NCBI GenBank assembly: GCA_964546435.1
Contig: CAZJKJ010000007.1
Span: forward strand, 17,718-81,717
From: CAYNST01 sp964546435
Lineage (GTDB): Bacteria > Pseudomonadota > Gammaproteobacteria > Pseudomonadales > Cellvibrionaceae
Reading direction: 5' to 3'
Length of the DNA stretch: 64,000 nucleotides
The first letter of the stretch is position 1; each line of letters opens with the position of its first letter. The position numbers were made by a program, and so were the translations under genes. The notes beneath the pieces are model-generated. The model had not been told where the DNA came from. It was given only the letters and a program-made list of their open reading frames with translations, and did not search any database. Positions 42,693-52,435 of this stretch are shown here, piece by piece.

Positions 42693-43788
42693 TTACAGGC
42701 CGGCCTTTAAACTGGCTTCAATGAACATGTCCAGCTCACCATCCAGAACAGCCTGGCAATTACTGGTTTGGACGCCGGTACGCAGATCTTTAATGCGAGC
42801 GTCGTCCAGCACGTAGGAACGGATCTGGCTGCCCCAGCCGATATCCGCCTTGCTGTCTTCCAGCGCCTGTTTCTCTGCCGAACGCTTCAACACTTCGCGC
42901 TCATAAAGCTTTGCCCGGAGCATCTTCATGGCCTTGTCCCGGTTGGAGTGCTGTGATCGTTCGCTCTGGCATTGCACGACAGTACCGGTCGGTTCATGAG
43001 TAATCCGCACCGCCGAATCGGTCTTGTTGACGTGCTGACCGCCCGCCCCACTGGCACGGTAGGTATCGGTTTTCAGATCGGCGGGGTTTATGTCAATGTC
43101 GATGTCGTCATCAATTTCCGGGGAAACAAATACCGACGAAAACGACGTGTGGCGACGGTTACCGGAGTCGAATGGCGATTTGCGCACCAGTCTGTGCACA
43201 CCGGTTTCGGTACGCAGCCAGCCGAATGCATAATCGCCTTCGAAGCGAATGGTTGCACTCTTGATACCGGCAACCTCCCCTGGGGATGCTTCTTCCAGGG
43301 TTGTCTTGAAACCCTTGTCTTCGCCCCAGCGCAGATACATCCGCAACAGCATTTCCCCCCAGTCCTGGGCTTCGGTACCGCCGGAGCCGGCCTGGATATC
43401 CAGATAGGCATTATTGGGATCGGTTTCGCCCGAGAACATGCGACGAAATTCCAGCTTGGACAGTTGCTCATCCAGCCCCTCGATTTCCTTGCTGATAGCC
43501 GTCAGACCATCCTCGTCGTTATCTTCGACCGCCATGTCGATAAGGTCCCGGCAATCGCGGATGCCGTTGGTGAGATTATCGAGCGTTTCCACCACGTCAT
43601 TCAGACTCGCCCGTTCGCGTCCGAGACTCTGGGCTTTCTCCGGATTGTTCCAGACACCCGGCTCGCCCAGCTCCAGTTCGACTTCCGTCAGCCGTTCCTT
43701 TTTGACGTCGTAGTCAAAGATACCCCCTAAGGGTTTCCGAGCGCGTTTGGAGATCGAAAAGGCGATTCAATAACGGATTAATTTCCAT
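42693..43788 (-). CDS. prfB: Peptide chain release factor 2 (programmed +1 frameshift)
   Basis: RF2 terminates at UGA and UAA. Frame 0 begins at ATG 43788 and gives 24 codons (starting MEINPLLNRLFDLQ) up to an in-frame TGA at 43716-43714. After the CTT codon the ribosome slips one base and continues for 340 codons, giving 364 residues, the normal RF2 length. The RF2 anticodon-like tripeptide is in KSPFDSG and the catalytic GGQ is in SGAGGQHVN. Frameshifting is autoregulatory: when RF2 is scarce the UGA is read slowly and slippage rises. Confidence 0.97.
43713..43728 (-). promoter_or_regulatory. RF2 programmed frameshift site
   Basis: Minus-strand AGGGGGTATCTTTGAC contains the Shine-Dalgarno-like AGGGGG, three bases, then CTT TGA C. 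This is the canonical bacterial prfB slippage signal with standard spacing. Confidence 0.97.
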
Positions 43789-44004
43789 GGCTTATCTCTG
43801 GGTTCTGTTGACGTTTGCGCAGTACCGCGATGGGCATGACAGTGGGTGGCCGCTGTTGCGTCGGCCCGGTCGGCCCGAGCCGCCCGCCTGGATGAAAAGG
43901 GAAGGATTCTAACCCAGCGAGACGTTGAACACTATCGCCAGCATCGGAAAGTACCCCGGAGCGCCATTGCCTGGGCGCCGTCTGCTACCGGCAGCAGCGG
44001 CAGT

Positions 44005-45735
44005 TTACGGCGTGACCGGTTCGAGATAATCCACCAGCATTTGCGCCGACCGGTTGCCCCGGAATTCATTCACCGACAGCTTGTACACCACCCGGACCTG
44101 TCGGGGCGCGGGGTCCGGCCAGAGGTTCTGATCCTGATTGAAAGCGATGGCATCCATAAGGCACTGATCATTGCTGGCTGGCGACAACACCATCTTCAGA
44201 TGCTTGCCGCCAAGCCACTTGTGGGACACCACCTGGAAGTCACCATCAAACGCCGGCTCCGGAAAGCCTTGTCCCCAGGGGCCGGCAACTTGCAACTGCT
44301 CGGCCAACGCAAGTTCGAGCTGACTGTGCGCCAGCTCGCCATCACTTTCAATGGACGGATCCAGCGGGAGGTCGCCGAGTTGACTGGTGACGGCAGCGGC
44401 AAAAGCCGCGCGGAAGGCATCCAGATGTTCGACCTGGAGACTCAGACCGGCGGCCATGGCATGCCCGCCAAATTTCTGGAGAATCCCGGGGTTGCATGTG
44501 GCTACCGTATCCAGCACATCTCGCAGATGAATACCCGCAATGGAACGCCCCGAACCTTTGAGCCCGCCCAGGTCATCACTGGCAAAGACGATTACCGGCC
44601 GGTGCAGCCGGTCTTTGATACGCGACGCCAGGATGCCGATCACGCCCTGATGCCAGTCGCTCTGGTAGAGGCAGACCCCGCTGGGAAACTCTCCGTCAAG
44701 ATCTGCCTGAATGCGCTCCAGAACCAGTCGCGCATCGTTCTGCATGGACAGTTCAATCGCGCGACGTTCGCGGTTCAGGGCATCCAGCTCCTGGGCCAGC
44801 GCGAGGGCCTCGACGGCCGTGTCTGCCAGCAGGCAGCGAATCCCGAGGCTCATGTCATCCAGACGCCCGGCCGCATTGAGCCGCGGGCCGACGACAAAAC
44901 CCAGATCCGGCGCAGCCAGCGTCTTGTGAGACCGTCCCGCCACTTCCAGCAGAGCCAATATGCCCGGACACGCATGCCCGGCCCGCATGCGGGCAATGCC
45001 CTGACTGACGAGAATCCGGTTGTTGTAATCCAGAGGAACGACGTCGGCAATGGTTCCCAGCGCCACGAGATCGAGAAATTCGGCAAGGCCGGGTTCGGCC
45101 CTTGAGGCAAACCAGCCCTGGGCGCGCAATGCGCTGCGCAGGGCCATCATGACGTAGAAGATGACCGTCACACCGGCCGCGGCCTTGCTCCCGAACTCGC
45201 AGCCGAGCTGGTTGGGGTTGACGATGGCTGCCGCGTCCGGAAGCTTCTCACCCGGCAAATGATGGTCGGTCACCAGCACCTGGATTCCCAACTCGCGGGC
45301 TCTTGCCACCCCATCGATACTGGCGATGCCATTATCCACCGTGACGATCAGGTCCGGTTTTCTTTGAGCGGCGACCTCGACGATTTCTGGCGTCAACCCG
45401 TACCCGAATTCAAAGCGGTTGGGCACCAGATAATCGACCTGAGAGTGCCCCATGGCGCGCAGGCAGCGAACCGCCAGGGCGGTACTAGTGGCGCCGTCTG
45501 CATCGAAATCACCAACGATCAAAATGCGCTGGGACTGCTGGACGGCCTCACAGAGCAGGTCAGAAGCGCAGTCCAGCCCCTTGAGTCGCGGCGGCAGCAG
45601 GTTTTTCAATGCGTACTCGAGTTGTGCGGCGCTACTGACGCCCCGGGCAGCATAGACCCGCCGCAAAACGTCTGACATGCCGGCAGCATCCGGCAATTGC
45701 GCGGGAAGCGACCGGCGTCTGATTATTTTTCGCAT
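44005..45735 (-). CDS. recJ: Single-stranded-DNA-specific exonuclease RecJ
   Basis: A 576-residue 5'-3' exonuclease for recombination and mismatch repair. DHH-family motifs are GDFDADGATSTALAV, VTVDNGIASI and VTDHHLPGE, then DHHA1 with GSGRSIAGIHL and FGGHAMAAGLSL. Length matches the family. It lies 210 bp upstream of prfB in the same direction. Confidence 0.97.
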   Translation of the reverse strand: MRKIIRRRSLPAQLPDAAGMSDVLRRVYAARGVSSAAQLEYALKNLLPPRLKGLDCASDLLCEAVQQSQRILIVGDFDADGATSTALAVRCLRAMGHSQVDYLVPNRFEFGYGLTPEIVEVAAQRKPDLIVTVDNGIASIDGVARARELGIQVLVTDHHLPGEKLPDAAAIVNPNQLGCEFGSKAAAGVTVIFYVMMALRSALRAQGWFASRAEPGLAEFLDLVALGTIADVVPLDYNNRILVSQGIARMRAGHACPGILALLEVAGRSHKTLAAPDLGFVVGPRLNAAGRLDDMSLGIRCLLADTAVEALALAQELDALNRERRAIELSMQNDARLVLERIQADLDGEFPSGVCLYQSDWHQGVIGILASRIKDRLHRPVIVFASDDLGGLKGSGRSIAGIHLRDVLDTVATCNPGILQKFGGHAMAAGLSLQVEHLDAFRAAFAAAVTSQLGDLPLDPSIESDGELAHSQLELALAEQLQVAGPWGQGFPEPAFDGDFQVVSHKWLGGKHLKMVLSPASNDQCLMDAIAFNQDQNLWPDPAPRQVRVVYKLSVNEFRGNRSAQMLVDYLEPVTP

Positions 45736-45900
45736 TGGCGGGACCGATTCAAAGGATCAAACCTGTAAACACTGATGAATAGCACGGGCGCCGGACCGGA
45801 CGGACTGCGGTTCTCAGCCAGTGCCCGCGGTCCGAATTGCGCCGTCGCCGGTATTTCGCCTCCGCCGCGCAATTCCACCGCCGGATCGTCTCGCTGCGCG

Positions 45901-47301
45901 TCAGGCCGAAAGATTTTTCCGGATAAACGACTTCACGTTTTCCAGATCATTCGGCAGCACTTCATAGCGCTCTTGCCGCTCGCTCAGATCAGCCATATGG
46001 TGCGGTAGCGCCGGCACTACCGTCAGCCCGGACGCCGCAATGGCTTCGGGAAATTTGGCGGGGTGGGCGGTGGCCAGGCAGATCATCGGCACATCCACAC
46101 CGCGCCGGGTCTGGCGGGCCGCCTGAACACCGATGGCCGTGTGGGGGTCGAGCAGATATTCGGTGGTTTCAAATACCTGGGCAATGGTTGCCGCAGTCTC
46201 CTGATCATCCACCCGGTAGCTGCTGAACAATGCCCGCGCATCCTGCAATGCACTTTCATCCAGTTGCAGGACACCCTCTGCCTTGAAATGCTCCATCAGC
46301 GAACGGATTTTGGTGCCGTCCCGCTGATAAAGCTCAAACAGCATCCGCTCGAAGTTACTGGACACCATGATGTCCATGCTCGGAGAAAGCGAATGGATCA
46401 GAGGTTTGCGGGTGTGATCGTTGGCGGCAAGACAGCGGTGCAGAATATCGTTTTCGTTGGTCGCAATAATCAGCTGCTCGATGGGCAAGCCCATGCGCCG
46501 GGCGAGATATCCAGCAAAAATATCTCCGAAATTACCGGTAGGCACCGCATAGGAGACTGGTCGCGCCGGTGCGCCCAGCGCCACCGCTGAGTAAAAATAG
46601 TAGACGATCTGGGCCATAATTCGCGCCCAGTTGATGGAATTGACCGCGACCAACTGGCGACCGTCAGGCAGGAACGACTGATCCGAAAAGCTGGCCTTGA
46701 CCAGATTCTGGCAATCGTCAAAATTTCCCCGCAAAGCAATGTTGTGAACATTGTCGGCGATCACCGTGGTCATTTGACGCCGTTGTACATCGGACACCCG
46801 CTGATGCGGATGAAGGATGAAAATATCGACATTGCTGCAGTTGCGACAACCTTCTATGGCGGCCGAACCGGTGTCGCCCGAGGTAGCCCCCAGCACCACC
46901 ACTTTCTGCTGGCGCTTTTCCAGAATGTAATCGAGCAGATAACCCAGAAATTGCAGCGCAAAATCCTTGAACGCGAGCGTTGGTCCCTGAAAGAGTTCAA
47001 GCACCCATTCGTTGTGAGCAGTCTGTACAAGTGGCGCAACTGCGCGGTGCCGAAACTGGGAATAGGCCCGGGCAATAATGTCTTTCAAATCTGTATCAGG
47101 GATCTCGCCGGCAACAAACGGAGACATGATCTCGAAGGCGAGTTCTTCATAACTCAGCGCGGACCAGCCTGCTATGGTTTCGGCAGAAAATTGCGGAATC
47201 TGTTCCGGTACGTACAGGCCCCCATCACTGGCCAGGCCAGTCAGGACTACCTCTTCAAAAGACAGCTTGGGAGCGTCTCCTCGGGTGCTGATGTATTTCA
47301 C
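45901..47301 (-). CDS. thrC: Threonine synthase
   Basis: A 466-residue PLP enzyme converting phosphohomoserine to threonine. The Schiff-base Lys is in PTLAFKDFALQF, and the phosphate loop is in GATSGDTGSAA. The N-terminus MKYISTRGDAP is typical. It follows hom by 85 bp. Homoserine kinase is not in the window, as in Pseudomonas-type organisation. Confidence 0.97.
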   Translation of the reverse strand: MKYISTRGDAPKLSFEEVVLTGLASDGGLYVPEQIPQFSAETIAGWSALSYEELAFEIMSPFVAGEIPDTDLKDIIARAYSQFRHRAVAPLVQTAHNEWVLELFQGPTLAFKDFALQFLGYLLDYILEKRQQKVVVLGATSGDTGSAAIEGCRNCSNVDIFILHPHQRVSDVQRRQMTTVIADNVHNIALRGNFDDCQNLVKASFSDQSFLPDGRQLVAVNSINWARIMAQIVYYFYSAVALGAPARPVSYAVPTGNFGDIFAGYLARRMGLPIEQLIIATNENDILHRCLAANDHTRKPLIHSLSPSMDIMVSSNFERMLFELYQRDGTKIRSLMEHFKAEGVLQLDESALQDARALFSSYRVDDQETAATIAQVFETTEYLLDPHTAIGVQAARQTRRGVDVPMICLATAHPAKFPEAIAASGLTVVPALPHHMADLSERQERYEVLPNDLENVKSFIRKNLSA

Positions 47302-47386
47302 AATGTATTCCGTTCAATAAACAGTAGCGTTATAGCGCGACCCACGGGCCGAACGCCGTTGATGGATTTACCCGAGGAGGCATCAG

Positions 47387-48691
47387 TCAGGAGAGTGATT
47401 CCACCCGGATTCTGATCAGGGGGCCGCTGATGGCCTCGAGGGCTTCGATCTGGGAGATCGCCAGATTCATGTCCCGCTCCTGCACGGCGTTGGTCAGAAG
47501 AATGACCGGCACTTCCGCTTCACCTTCCCAGGGCTGCTTCTGGATCAAGGCCTCTATGCTGATGCCAGCGTCACTCAGAATCTGGGTGATCCGAGACAAA
47601 ACGCCGGGCTTGTCCACGGCGGACATGCGCAGGTAATAGGACGTATGAATATCCTCAATCGGCAGGATCGGGAAGTCCGTCAATGAATCCACGTGATATC
47701 CCAGATACGGCACCCGGGTTTCCGGGCGGGCCGTCAGCGTGCGACTCAGATCGACAATGTCGGAGATGACAGCCGACGCGGTCGGTTCATCGCCGGCACC
47801 CGGACCATAATAAAGTGTGGGCCCCACTGCATCGCCTTTTACGACGACCGCATTGGCGACTCCGTCCACGTTGGCAATCAGGCGGCGTTCGGGAATGAGA
47901 GTGGGATGGACCCGCAGCTCAATACCTTCTTCGTGTCTGCGGGCAATGCCCAGATGCTTGATCCGGTAACCCAGTTCGCCGGCATAAGTGACGTCAATAT
48001 TGGCGATTCCACTGATGCCTTCGGTATATACCTTGTCGAACTGCAGGGGCATTCCGAATGCCAGGGACGCGAGGATCACAAGCTTGTGCGCAGCATCAAT
48101 CCCTTCCACATCAAACGTGGGGTCCGCCTCGGCATAGCCGCGCTCCTGGGCTTCCTTGAGGACATCGTCAAAGGAACGGCCCTTATCCCGCATTTCTGTC
48201 AGGATGAAATTGCCGGTGCCATTGATGATTCCTGCCAGCCATTCGATCCGGTTGGCCACCAAACCTTCACGCAGCGCCCTGATAATGGGGATGCCGCCCG
48301 CCACCGAGGCTTCGAAGGCGATACTGACGCCCTGTCTGTGGGCCTTTGCAAACAGCTCGTTGCCATACTGGGCAATCAGGGCCTTGTTCGCCGTCACCAC
48401 GTGCTTGCCGTTGCTGATCGCCCGTTCCACCAGTTCTTTGGCGATGGTGGTGCCCCCGATCAGTTCAACCAGAATGTCGATTTCAGGATTGTCGGCAACG
48501 TCGAAGATATCGCGTGTGACGTGAAATCCGGAAAGGTCGCACCTGGGATTGTCGCGCCGCGCCGCGATCATTTTGATCCGGACTTCACATCCGGCCCGGG
48601 CATTGATTTCCGCCTGATTGCGGGTAATCACGTTGACCGTACCGCTGCCGACAGTACCCAGTCCGCAAATACCTATATTGACCGGCTTCAA
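47387..48691 (-). CDS. hom: Homoserine dehydrogenase
   Basis: A 434-residue enzyme, monofunctional (no aspartokinase domain). The NAD(P) loop is GICGLGTVGSGT, the substrate domain holds NGTGNFILTEM and the catalytic Lys/Asp region, and a C-terminal ACT domain (YYLRMSAVDKPGVLSRI) probably mediates threonine feedback. Confidence 0.97.
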   Translation of the reverse strand: MKPVNIGICGLGTVGSGTVNVITRNQAEINARAGCEVRIKMIAARRDNPRCDLSGFHVTRDIFDVADNPEIDILVELIGGTTIAKELVERAISNGKHVVTANKALIAQYGNELFAKAHRQGVSIAFEASVAGGIPIIRALREGLVANRIEWLAGIINGTGNFILTEMRDKGRSFDDVLKEAQERGYAEADPTFDVEGIDAAHKLVILASLAFGMPLQFDKVYTEGISGIANIDVTYAGELGYRIKHLGIARRHEEGIELRVHPTLIPERRLIANVDGVANAVVVKGDAVGPTLYYGPGAGDEPTASAVISDIVDLSRTLTARPETRVPYLGYHVDSLTDFPILPIEDIHTSYYLRMSAVDKPGVLSRITQILSDAGISIEALIQKQPWEGEAEVPVILLTNAVQERDMNLAISQIEALEAISGPLIRIRVESLS

Positions 48692-48837
48692 GAGCTACCT
48701 CGATTACCATGCGATCTCGAACGAGACCCGAAAAAAGACGCAACCATACTGACGACGCAGATCACTGTCAATCGGGGCTGATGGGCAGAAATTAGAGGGA
48801 AACAGCGCCCATGGCAGGCGCTGCCGGCATCATCAGG

Positions 48838-49617
48838 TTACAGCTGCAGAGCTTCTTTGAGTTTCGCAGGCTCCAGATAGCCTGCAATCAGCTGCCCGGT
48901 TTCGGTGATCAGAGCCGGCGTACCAGTCAGGCCCAGCTGACGGCTCAGGTTGAATTGATCGGCCACCGGATTGTCCTCGCAGACATTTTCAGGAATGTCT
49001 TCGCGATTTTTCAGCTTGGTGAGCGCCGCCTGAGGATCGTCTGCACACCAGGCTGATGCGATCTTTTTGTAGGAATTCGAGTTAACTCCGGCACGGGGAT
49101 AGGCCAGATAACGGATCTCGACACCCATTTCGTTGTATTCGGCAACCTTGGAATGCAGCAGCTGGCAATAACCACAATCCACATCCGTAAAGACATACAG
49201 GACTTTTTTCACCTTGGCTTTATCCGGCGCGAAGATGATCATGTCTTTCTTGTCGAGTTTGGCGATGGCCTTCTGGCGATCACCGTTTTTTTCCTGATCT
49301 GTCAGATTGACGATCTGGCCGGGTTTGACTTCATAGATGTCACCCGCGATAAAAAACTTGCCATCGGCAGTGGTATAAATGTGCTGACCGTCGGCAAAAC
49401 TGGTCTTGTAGAGGCCCGGGATCGCAGAATTCTCGATACCACTCACCTTAATACCTGGCTTGCCTTTTTCCAGCTGCGCAGAAACTGCTGCCTGTATCTT
49501 TTGCAGATCCTTTTCACCCGACTTCGCTGCTGTCTGTGCCAGCGTCGCGGTGGAGCCCAATGCCATGGTCGCTGCCAGCAGGCAATAAGACAGTTTCTTC
49601 GTCAATCGTATGCTCAT
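48838..49617 (-). CDS. dsbC: Thiol:disulfide interchange protein DsbC
   Basis: A 259-residue periplasmic disulfide isomerase. A signal peptide (LLAATMALGSTATLAQ) is followed by the N-terminal dimerisation domain and a thioredoxin fold with CGYC at 148-151 and a cis-Pro in GTPALI. A second structural Cys pair lies in AWCADD and NVCEDN. The ATG at 49617 has AGGA seven bases upstream; 31 further upstream codons in frame are not part of the protein. Confidence 0.96.
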   Translation of the reverse strand: MSIRLTKKLSYCLLAATMALGSTATLAQTAAKSGEKDLQKIQAAVSAQLEKGKPGIKVSGIENSAIPGLYKTSFADGQHIYTTADGKFFIAGDIYEVKPGQIVNLTDQEKNGDRQKAIAKLDKKDMIIFAPDKAKVKKVLYVFTDVDCGYCQLLHSKVAEYNEMGVEIRYLAYPRAGVNSNSYKKIASAWCADDPQAALTKLKNREDIPENVCEDNPVADQFNLSRQLGLTGTPALITETGQLIAGYLEPAKLKEALQL

Positions 49618-49747
49618 ACTAAAATCCTGTTGTTCCTGAAAAGGTCGTCGCTGCACATCGCTACCGGCAGTGCTACCGAGACCGCTAATTTGCGATGCGG
49701 TTCCGGTCATCCGGACGTTGGCCGGTCATATTGCGACGCAACGCAGA

Positions 49748-50632
49748 TTAACCTCTGGGATGATGTTTCGCCACCAGATTTTGCAGGCGGTATTGTGCTA
49801 CATGCGTGTAAATCTGAGTGGTACTCAGATCACTGTGGCCCAATAAAAGTTGCACTGAACGGATGTCTGCACCGTGATTGAGCAGATGAGTGGCAAAAGC
49901 GTGCCGCAGCGTGTGGGGCGAAAGAGGCGTGGCAATACCGGCGACTGCCGCCCAGTGCTTGATGCGGTGCCAGAAGGTCTGGCGGGTCATCCGCACACCT
50001 CGGCTACTGGGAAATACAATGGCTGAAGGCCGATTCTGCAGCAGTTTCATCCGGGCGCGGTTGAGAAAAAGTGCCAGCCAGTGAAGCGCGGCATCCCCCA
50101 TGGGTACCAGGCGCTCTTTGCCACCCTTGCCGAACACTCGCACCACACCCTGGTTCACATTTATCTGGTCCAGTGTCAGCCCGGCCAGCTCGGATACCCG
50201 CAAACCGCAGGCATAAAGCACTTCCAGCATGGCCTTGTCGCGCAGCCCTAAGGGTGAGGTCGTATCGGGAGCAGCGAGCAGCTGACTGACTTCATGTTCG
50301 GAAATGGCTTTTGGAAGAGAACGGCCGACTTTCGGGCTGTCGATGAGATACGTCGGATCCAGATCGCGCTGGCCCTCACGCACCCAGTACTCATAAAGAC
50401 CGCGAATACAGGAGAGGAATCGGGCCGTGGAGCGAGGCGACAAGCCGGCATCAAGTCGATACCGCAAATACTCCTGGATATCGATTGTCTCGGCGGTCAG
50501 AAGCGATTGGTTACGCCCTTCGAGCCAGGCTGCAAAGGCGCGCAGATCACGACCATAGCTGGCCAGCGTGTTGGCCGCATGTCCCTTCTCCGCCCACATG
50601 CGGTCGAGGAATTGATCTATGGGATCATTCAC
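49748..50632 (-). CDS. xerD: Site-specific tyrosine recombinase XerD
   Basis: A 294-residue recombinase resolving chromosome dimers at dif with XerC and FtsK. The catalytic residues are R145, K169, H240, R243, H266 and nucleophile Y275, all present. The N-terminal SAM-like domain is complete. It lies next to dsbC as in Pseudomonas. The start is at 50632; the downstream edge of the 130-bp repeat array is only eight bases upstream of it. Confidence 0.97.
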   Translation of the reverse strand: MNDPIDQFLDRMWAEKGHAANTLASYGRDLRAFAAWLEGRNQSLLTAETIDIQEYLRYRLDAGLSPRSTARFLSCIRGLYEYWVREGQRDLDPTYLIDSPKVGRSLPKAISEHEVSQLLAAPDTTSPLGLRDKAMLEVLYACGLRVSELAGLTLDQINVNQGVVRVFGKGGKERLVPMGDAALHWLALFLNRARMKLLQNRPSAIVFPSSRGVRMTRQTFWHRIKHWAAVAGIATPLSPHTLRHAFATHLLNHGADIRSVQLLLGHSDLSTTQIYTHVAQYRLQNLVAKHHPRG

Positions 50633-50640
50633 GGAAAACT

Positions 50641-51010
50641 ATCTGCGTTGCCATTGCGGCGTTAAAAGCCGGCTCAAAATGCTCATTTACGCCGAGTAAA
50701 CTCCGCTTTTTCGCCTGCTTTTGCCTTGCACTGGCTGCCTCGATGACGTTTTCCGGTGGCCCGCCAAGGGATCTGCGTTGCCATTGCGGCGTTAAAACCG
50801 GCTCAAAATGCTCATTTACGTCGAGTAAACGCCGCTTTTTCGCCTGCTTTTGCCTTGCACTGGCTGCCTCGATGACGTTTTCCGGTGGCCCGCCAAGGGA
50901 TCTGCGTTGCCATTGCGGCGTTAAAACCGGCTCAAAATGCTCATTTACGTCGAGTAAACGCCGCTTTTTCGCCTGCTTTTGCCTTGCACTGGCTGCCTCG
51001 ATGACGTTTC
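50641..51010. repeat. Three tandem copies of a ~130-bp intergenic repeat
   Basis: Copies begin at 50641, 50771 and 50900; spacing is 130 and 129 bp, and the last copy is partial (111 bp). Copies 2 and 3 are nearly identical; copy 1 differs at a few bases. The core on the minus strand includes GCAAGGCAAAAGCAGGCGAA and TAAATGAGCATTTTGAGCC. Each unit is bounded by short inverted ends (CGGAAAAC/GTTTTCCG). A related single copy is at 57856-57992. An open frame across the array exists only because the repeat lacks stops in that frame. Confidence 0.92.
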
Positions 51011-51040
51011 TCAATGGACTGCTAGCCACAAACGCTAAGC

Positions 51041-51104
51041 GGCCGGCAGCTTTTGGCTGCCAGCCGCGCTGAGCAATTCTGAAGTTCTGGTCGGTATCGA
51101 CCAG
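51041..51104 (-). terminator. Two hairpins downstream of rplS
   Basis: The stem CTGGTCG/CGACCAG (51087-51104) and the ten-pair stem with one mismatch at 51041-51065 follow the rplS stop. Neither has a U-tract. They probably mark the end of the rpsP-rplS transcript or protect its 3' end. Confidence 0.4.
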
Positions 51105-51106
51105 TA

Positions 51107-51463
51107 TCAGTTGAGCTTTTCCTTGATTCGGGCTGCTTTACCGGTCAAATCACGCAGATAGTAAAGCTTGGCCTGACGCACCGCTCCGCGACGCTTGACC
51201 TCAATGTTCGCTATTTGCGGACTGTGGGTCTGGAATGTTCGCTCAACGCCAACTCCGTGAGAAATCTTGCGCACAGTAAACGCTGAATTCAGACCGCGAT
51301 TACGAACGCCGATAACAACGCCTTCGTATGCCTGCAGACGCTGACGCTCGCCTTCAATAACCCGGACCTGCACTACAACGGTGTCGCCTGGAGCAAACGC
51401 CGGCACATCCTGCTTTAACTGTTCATTCTCCAGTGCCTGGATAATTTTATTTTTGGAACTCAT
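51107..51463 (-). CDS. rplS: 50S ribosomal protein L19
   Basis: A 118-residue protein at the 30S-50S interface. Typical segments are FAPGDTVVVQVRVIEGERQR, YEGVVIGVRNRGLNSAFTVRK and RGAVRQAKLYYLRDL. GGGAG precedes the ATG. Last gene of rpsP-rimM-trmD-rplS. Confidence 0.98.
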   Translation of the reverse strand: MSSKNKIIQALENEQLKQDVPAFAPGDTVVVQVRVIEGERQRLQAYEGVVIGVRNRGLNSAFTVRKISHGVGVERTFQTHSPQIANIEVKRRGAVRQAKLYYLRDLTGKAARIKEKLN

Positions 51464-51580
51464 GGTCTACTCCCAAATTTTTGGCGTTCACGCCGTATCT
51501 GAATCTGTAAGGTCTGTATCTGTAGCGTCTGTACTGTAAATCTTAAACTCTGTTTTCAGCAGCCTGCCATTTCGGCAAGG

Positions 51581-52336
51581 TCACTTGGTTCTGCCCGGAG
51601 CGGGCGAAGCGCCTGCGGGAACCGGCTTACCCGGTCGTAACCGGTCAAGCAAATCGGGGCGTCGCTCTGCAGTTCGCTCGACCGCCTGGCGATGTCGCCA
51701 TTTGGCAATCTCTTCATGATGGCCCGACAGCAACACGTCCGGAACCGGCACCCCGCCATAACTTTCCGGGCGGGTGTAGTGCGGGTAATCCAGCAGACCA
51801 TCACTGAAGGAGTCCTGATGCGCGGATTCCGCGTCTCCCAGAACCCCTGGTTCCAGCCGGGATATGGCGTCAATCAGCACCATGGCCGGCAGTTCACCGC
51901 CGCTCAGGACATAATCACCAACGGACCATTCCTCGTCGACTTCCGCCTGGATGAACCGCTCATCCACGCCTTCATATCGTCCCGCCACCAGAATCAGGTT
52001 GCGCAAACCCTGCAGATAAACGACACCGGACTGATCCAGCCGCCGCCCCTGGGGCGACAGGTATATCACTTTCGCAGCCGCAGATTCGCAGGCCTGTGCC
52101 GCTATCCACGAACGCGCGTGCGTCACGGCTTTGTGTAACGGTTCCGCCATCATGACCATGCCGGGGCCGCCCCCATAGGGACGGTCATCTACCGTTCGGT
52201 GCCGATCCCCGGTGTAGTCACGGGGATTGAAGCTCTGTATCCGGATCTGCCCCCTCTTGGCTGCCCGCCCGGTCACACCGTATTGCGTGATGGCGGCAAG
52301 CATTTCGGGAAAGATCGTCACCAGCGCGATGTTCAC
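51581..52336 (-). CDS. trmD: tRNA (guanine37-N1)-methyltransferase
   Basis: A 251-residue SPOUT enzyme methylating G37. Motifs are VTIFPEM near the N-terminus, DDRPYGGGPGMVM, SPQGRRLDQ and VGDYVLSGGELPAMVLID. I use a GTG start at 52336 with GAGG upstream, which gives the family N-terminus (VNIALVTIFPEM); an upstream ATG would add 31 residues with no counterpart. Confidence 0.96.
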   Translation of the reverse strand: MNIALVTIFPEMLAAITQYGVTGRAAKRGQIRIQSFNPRDYTGDRHRTVDDRPYGGGPGMVMMAEPLHKAVTHARSWIAAQACESAAAKVIYLSPQGRRLDQSGVVYLQGLRNLILVAGRYEGVDERFIQAEVDEEWSVGDYVLSGGELPAMVLIDAISRLEPGVLGDAESAHQDSFSDGLLDYPHYTRPESYGGVPVPDVLLSGHHEEIAKWRHRQAVERTAERRPDLLDRLRPGKPVPAGASPAPGRTK

Positions 52337-52435
52337 AAACCTGCCTCGCACCTGATGCGGTCCACACTCCGTGACCGCGGGTAAATCACCAGAAATCGCT
52401 CCATTTCCCAGCGCTCGCAAGCCCTGCAACGATTT

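Noticed and set aside
42693..43788. prfB as a frameshifted pseudogene
   Set aside because: The break coincides with the canonical RF2 slippage signal and both parts are intact.
50641..51010. Possible CRISPR array
   Set aside because: Units are ~130 bp and contiguous, with no short repeats separated by unique spacers and no cas genes.
50625..51029. 134-codon minus frame with repeated protein segments
   Set aside because: It is created by the tandem DNA repeat, overlaps the xerD start and has no ribosome site; the related copy at 57.9 kb does not conserve it as a gene.
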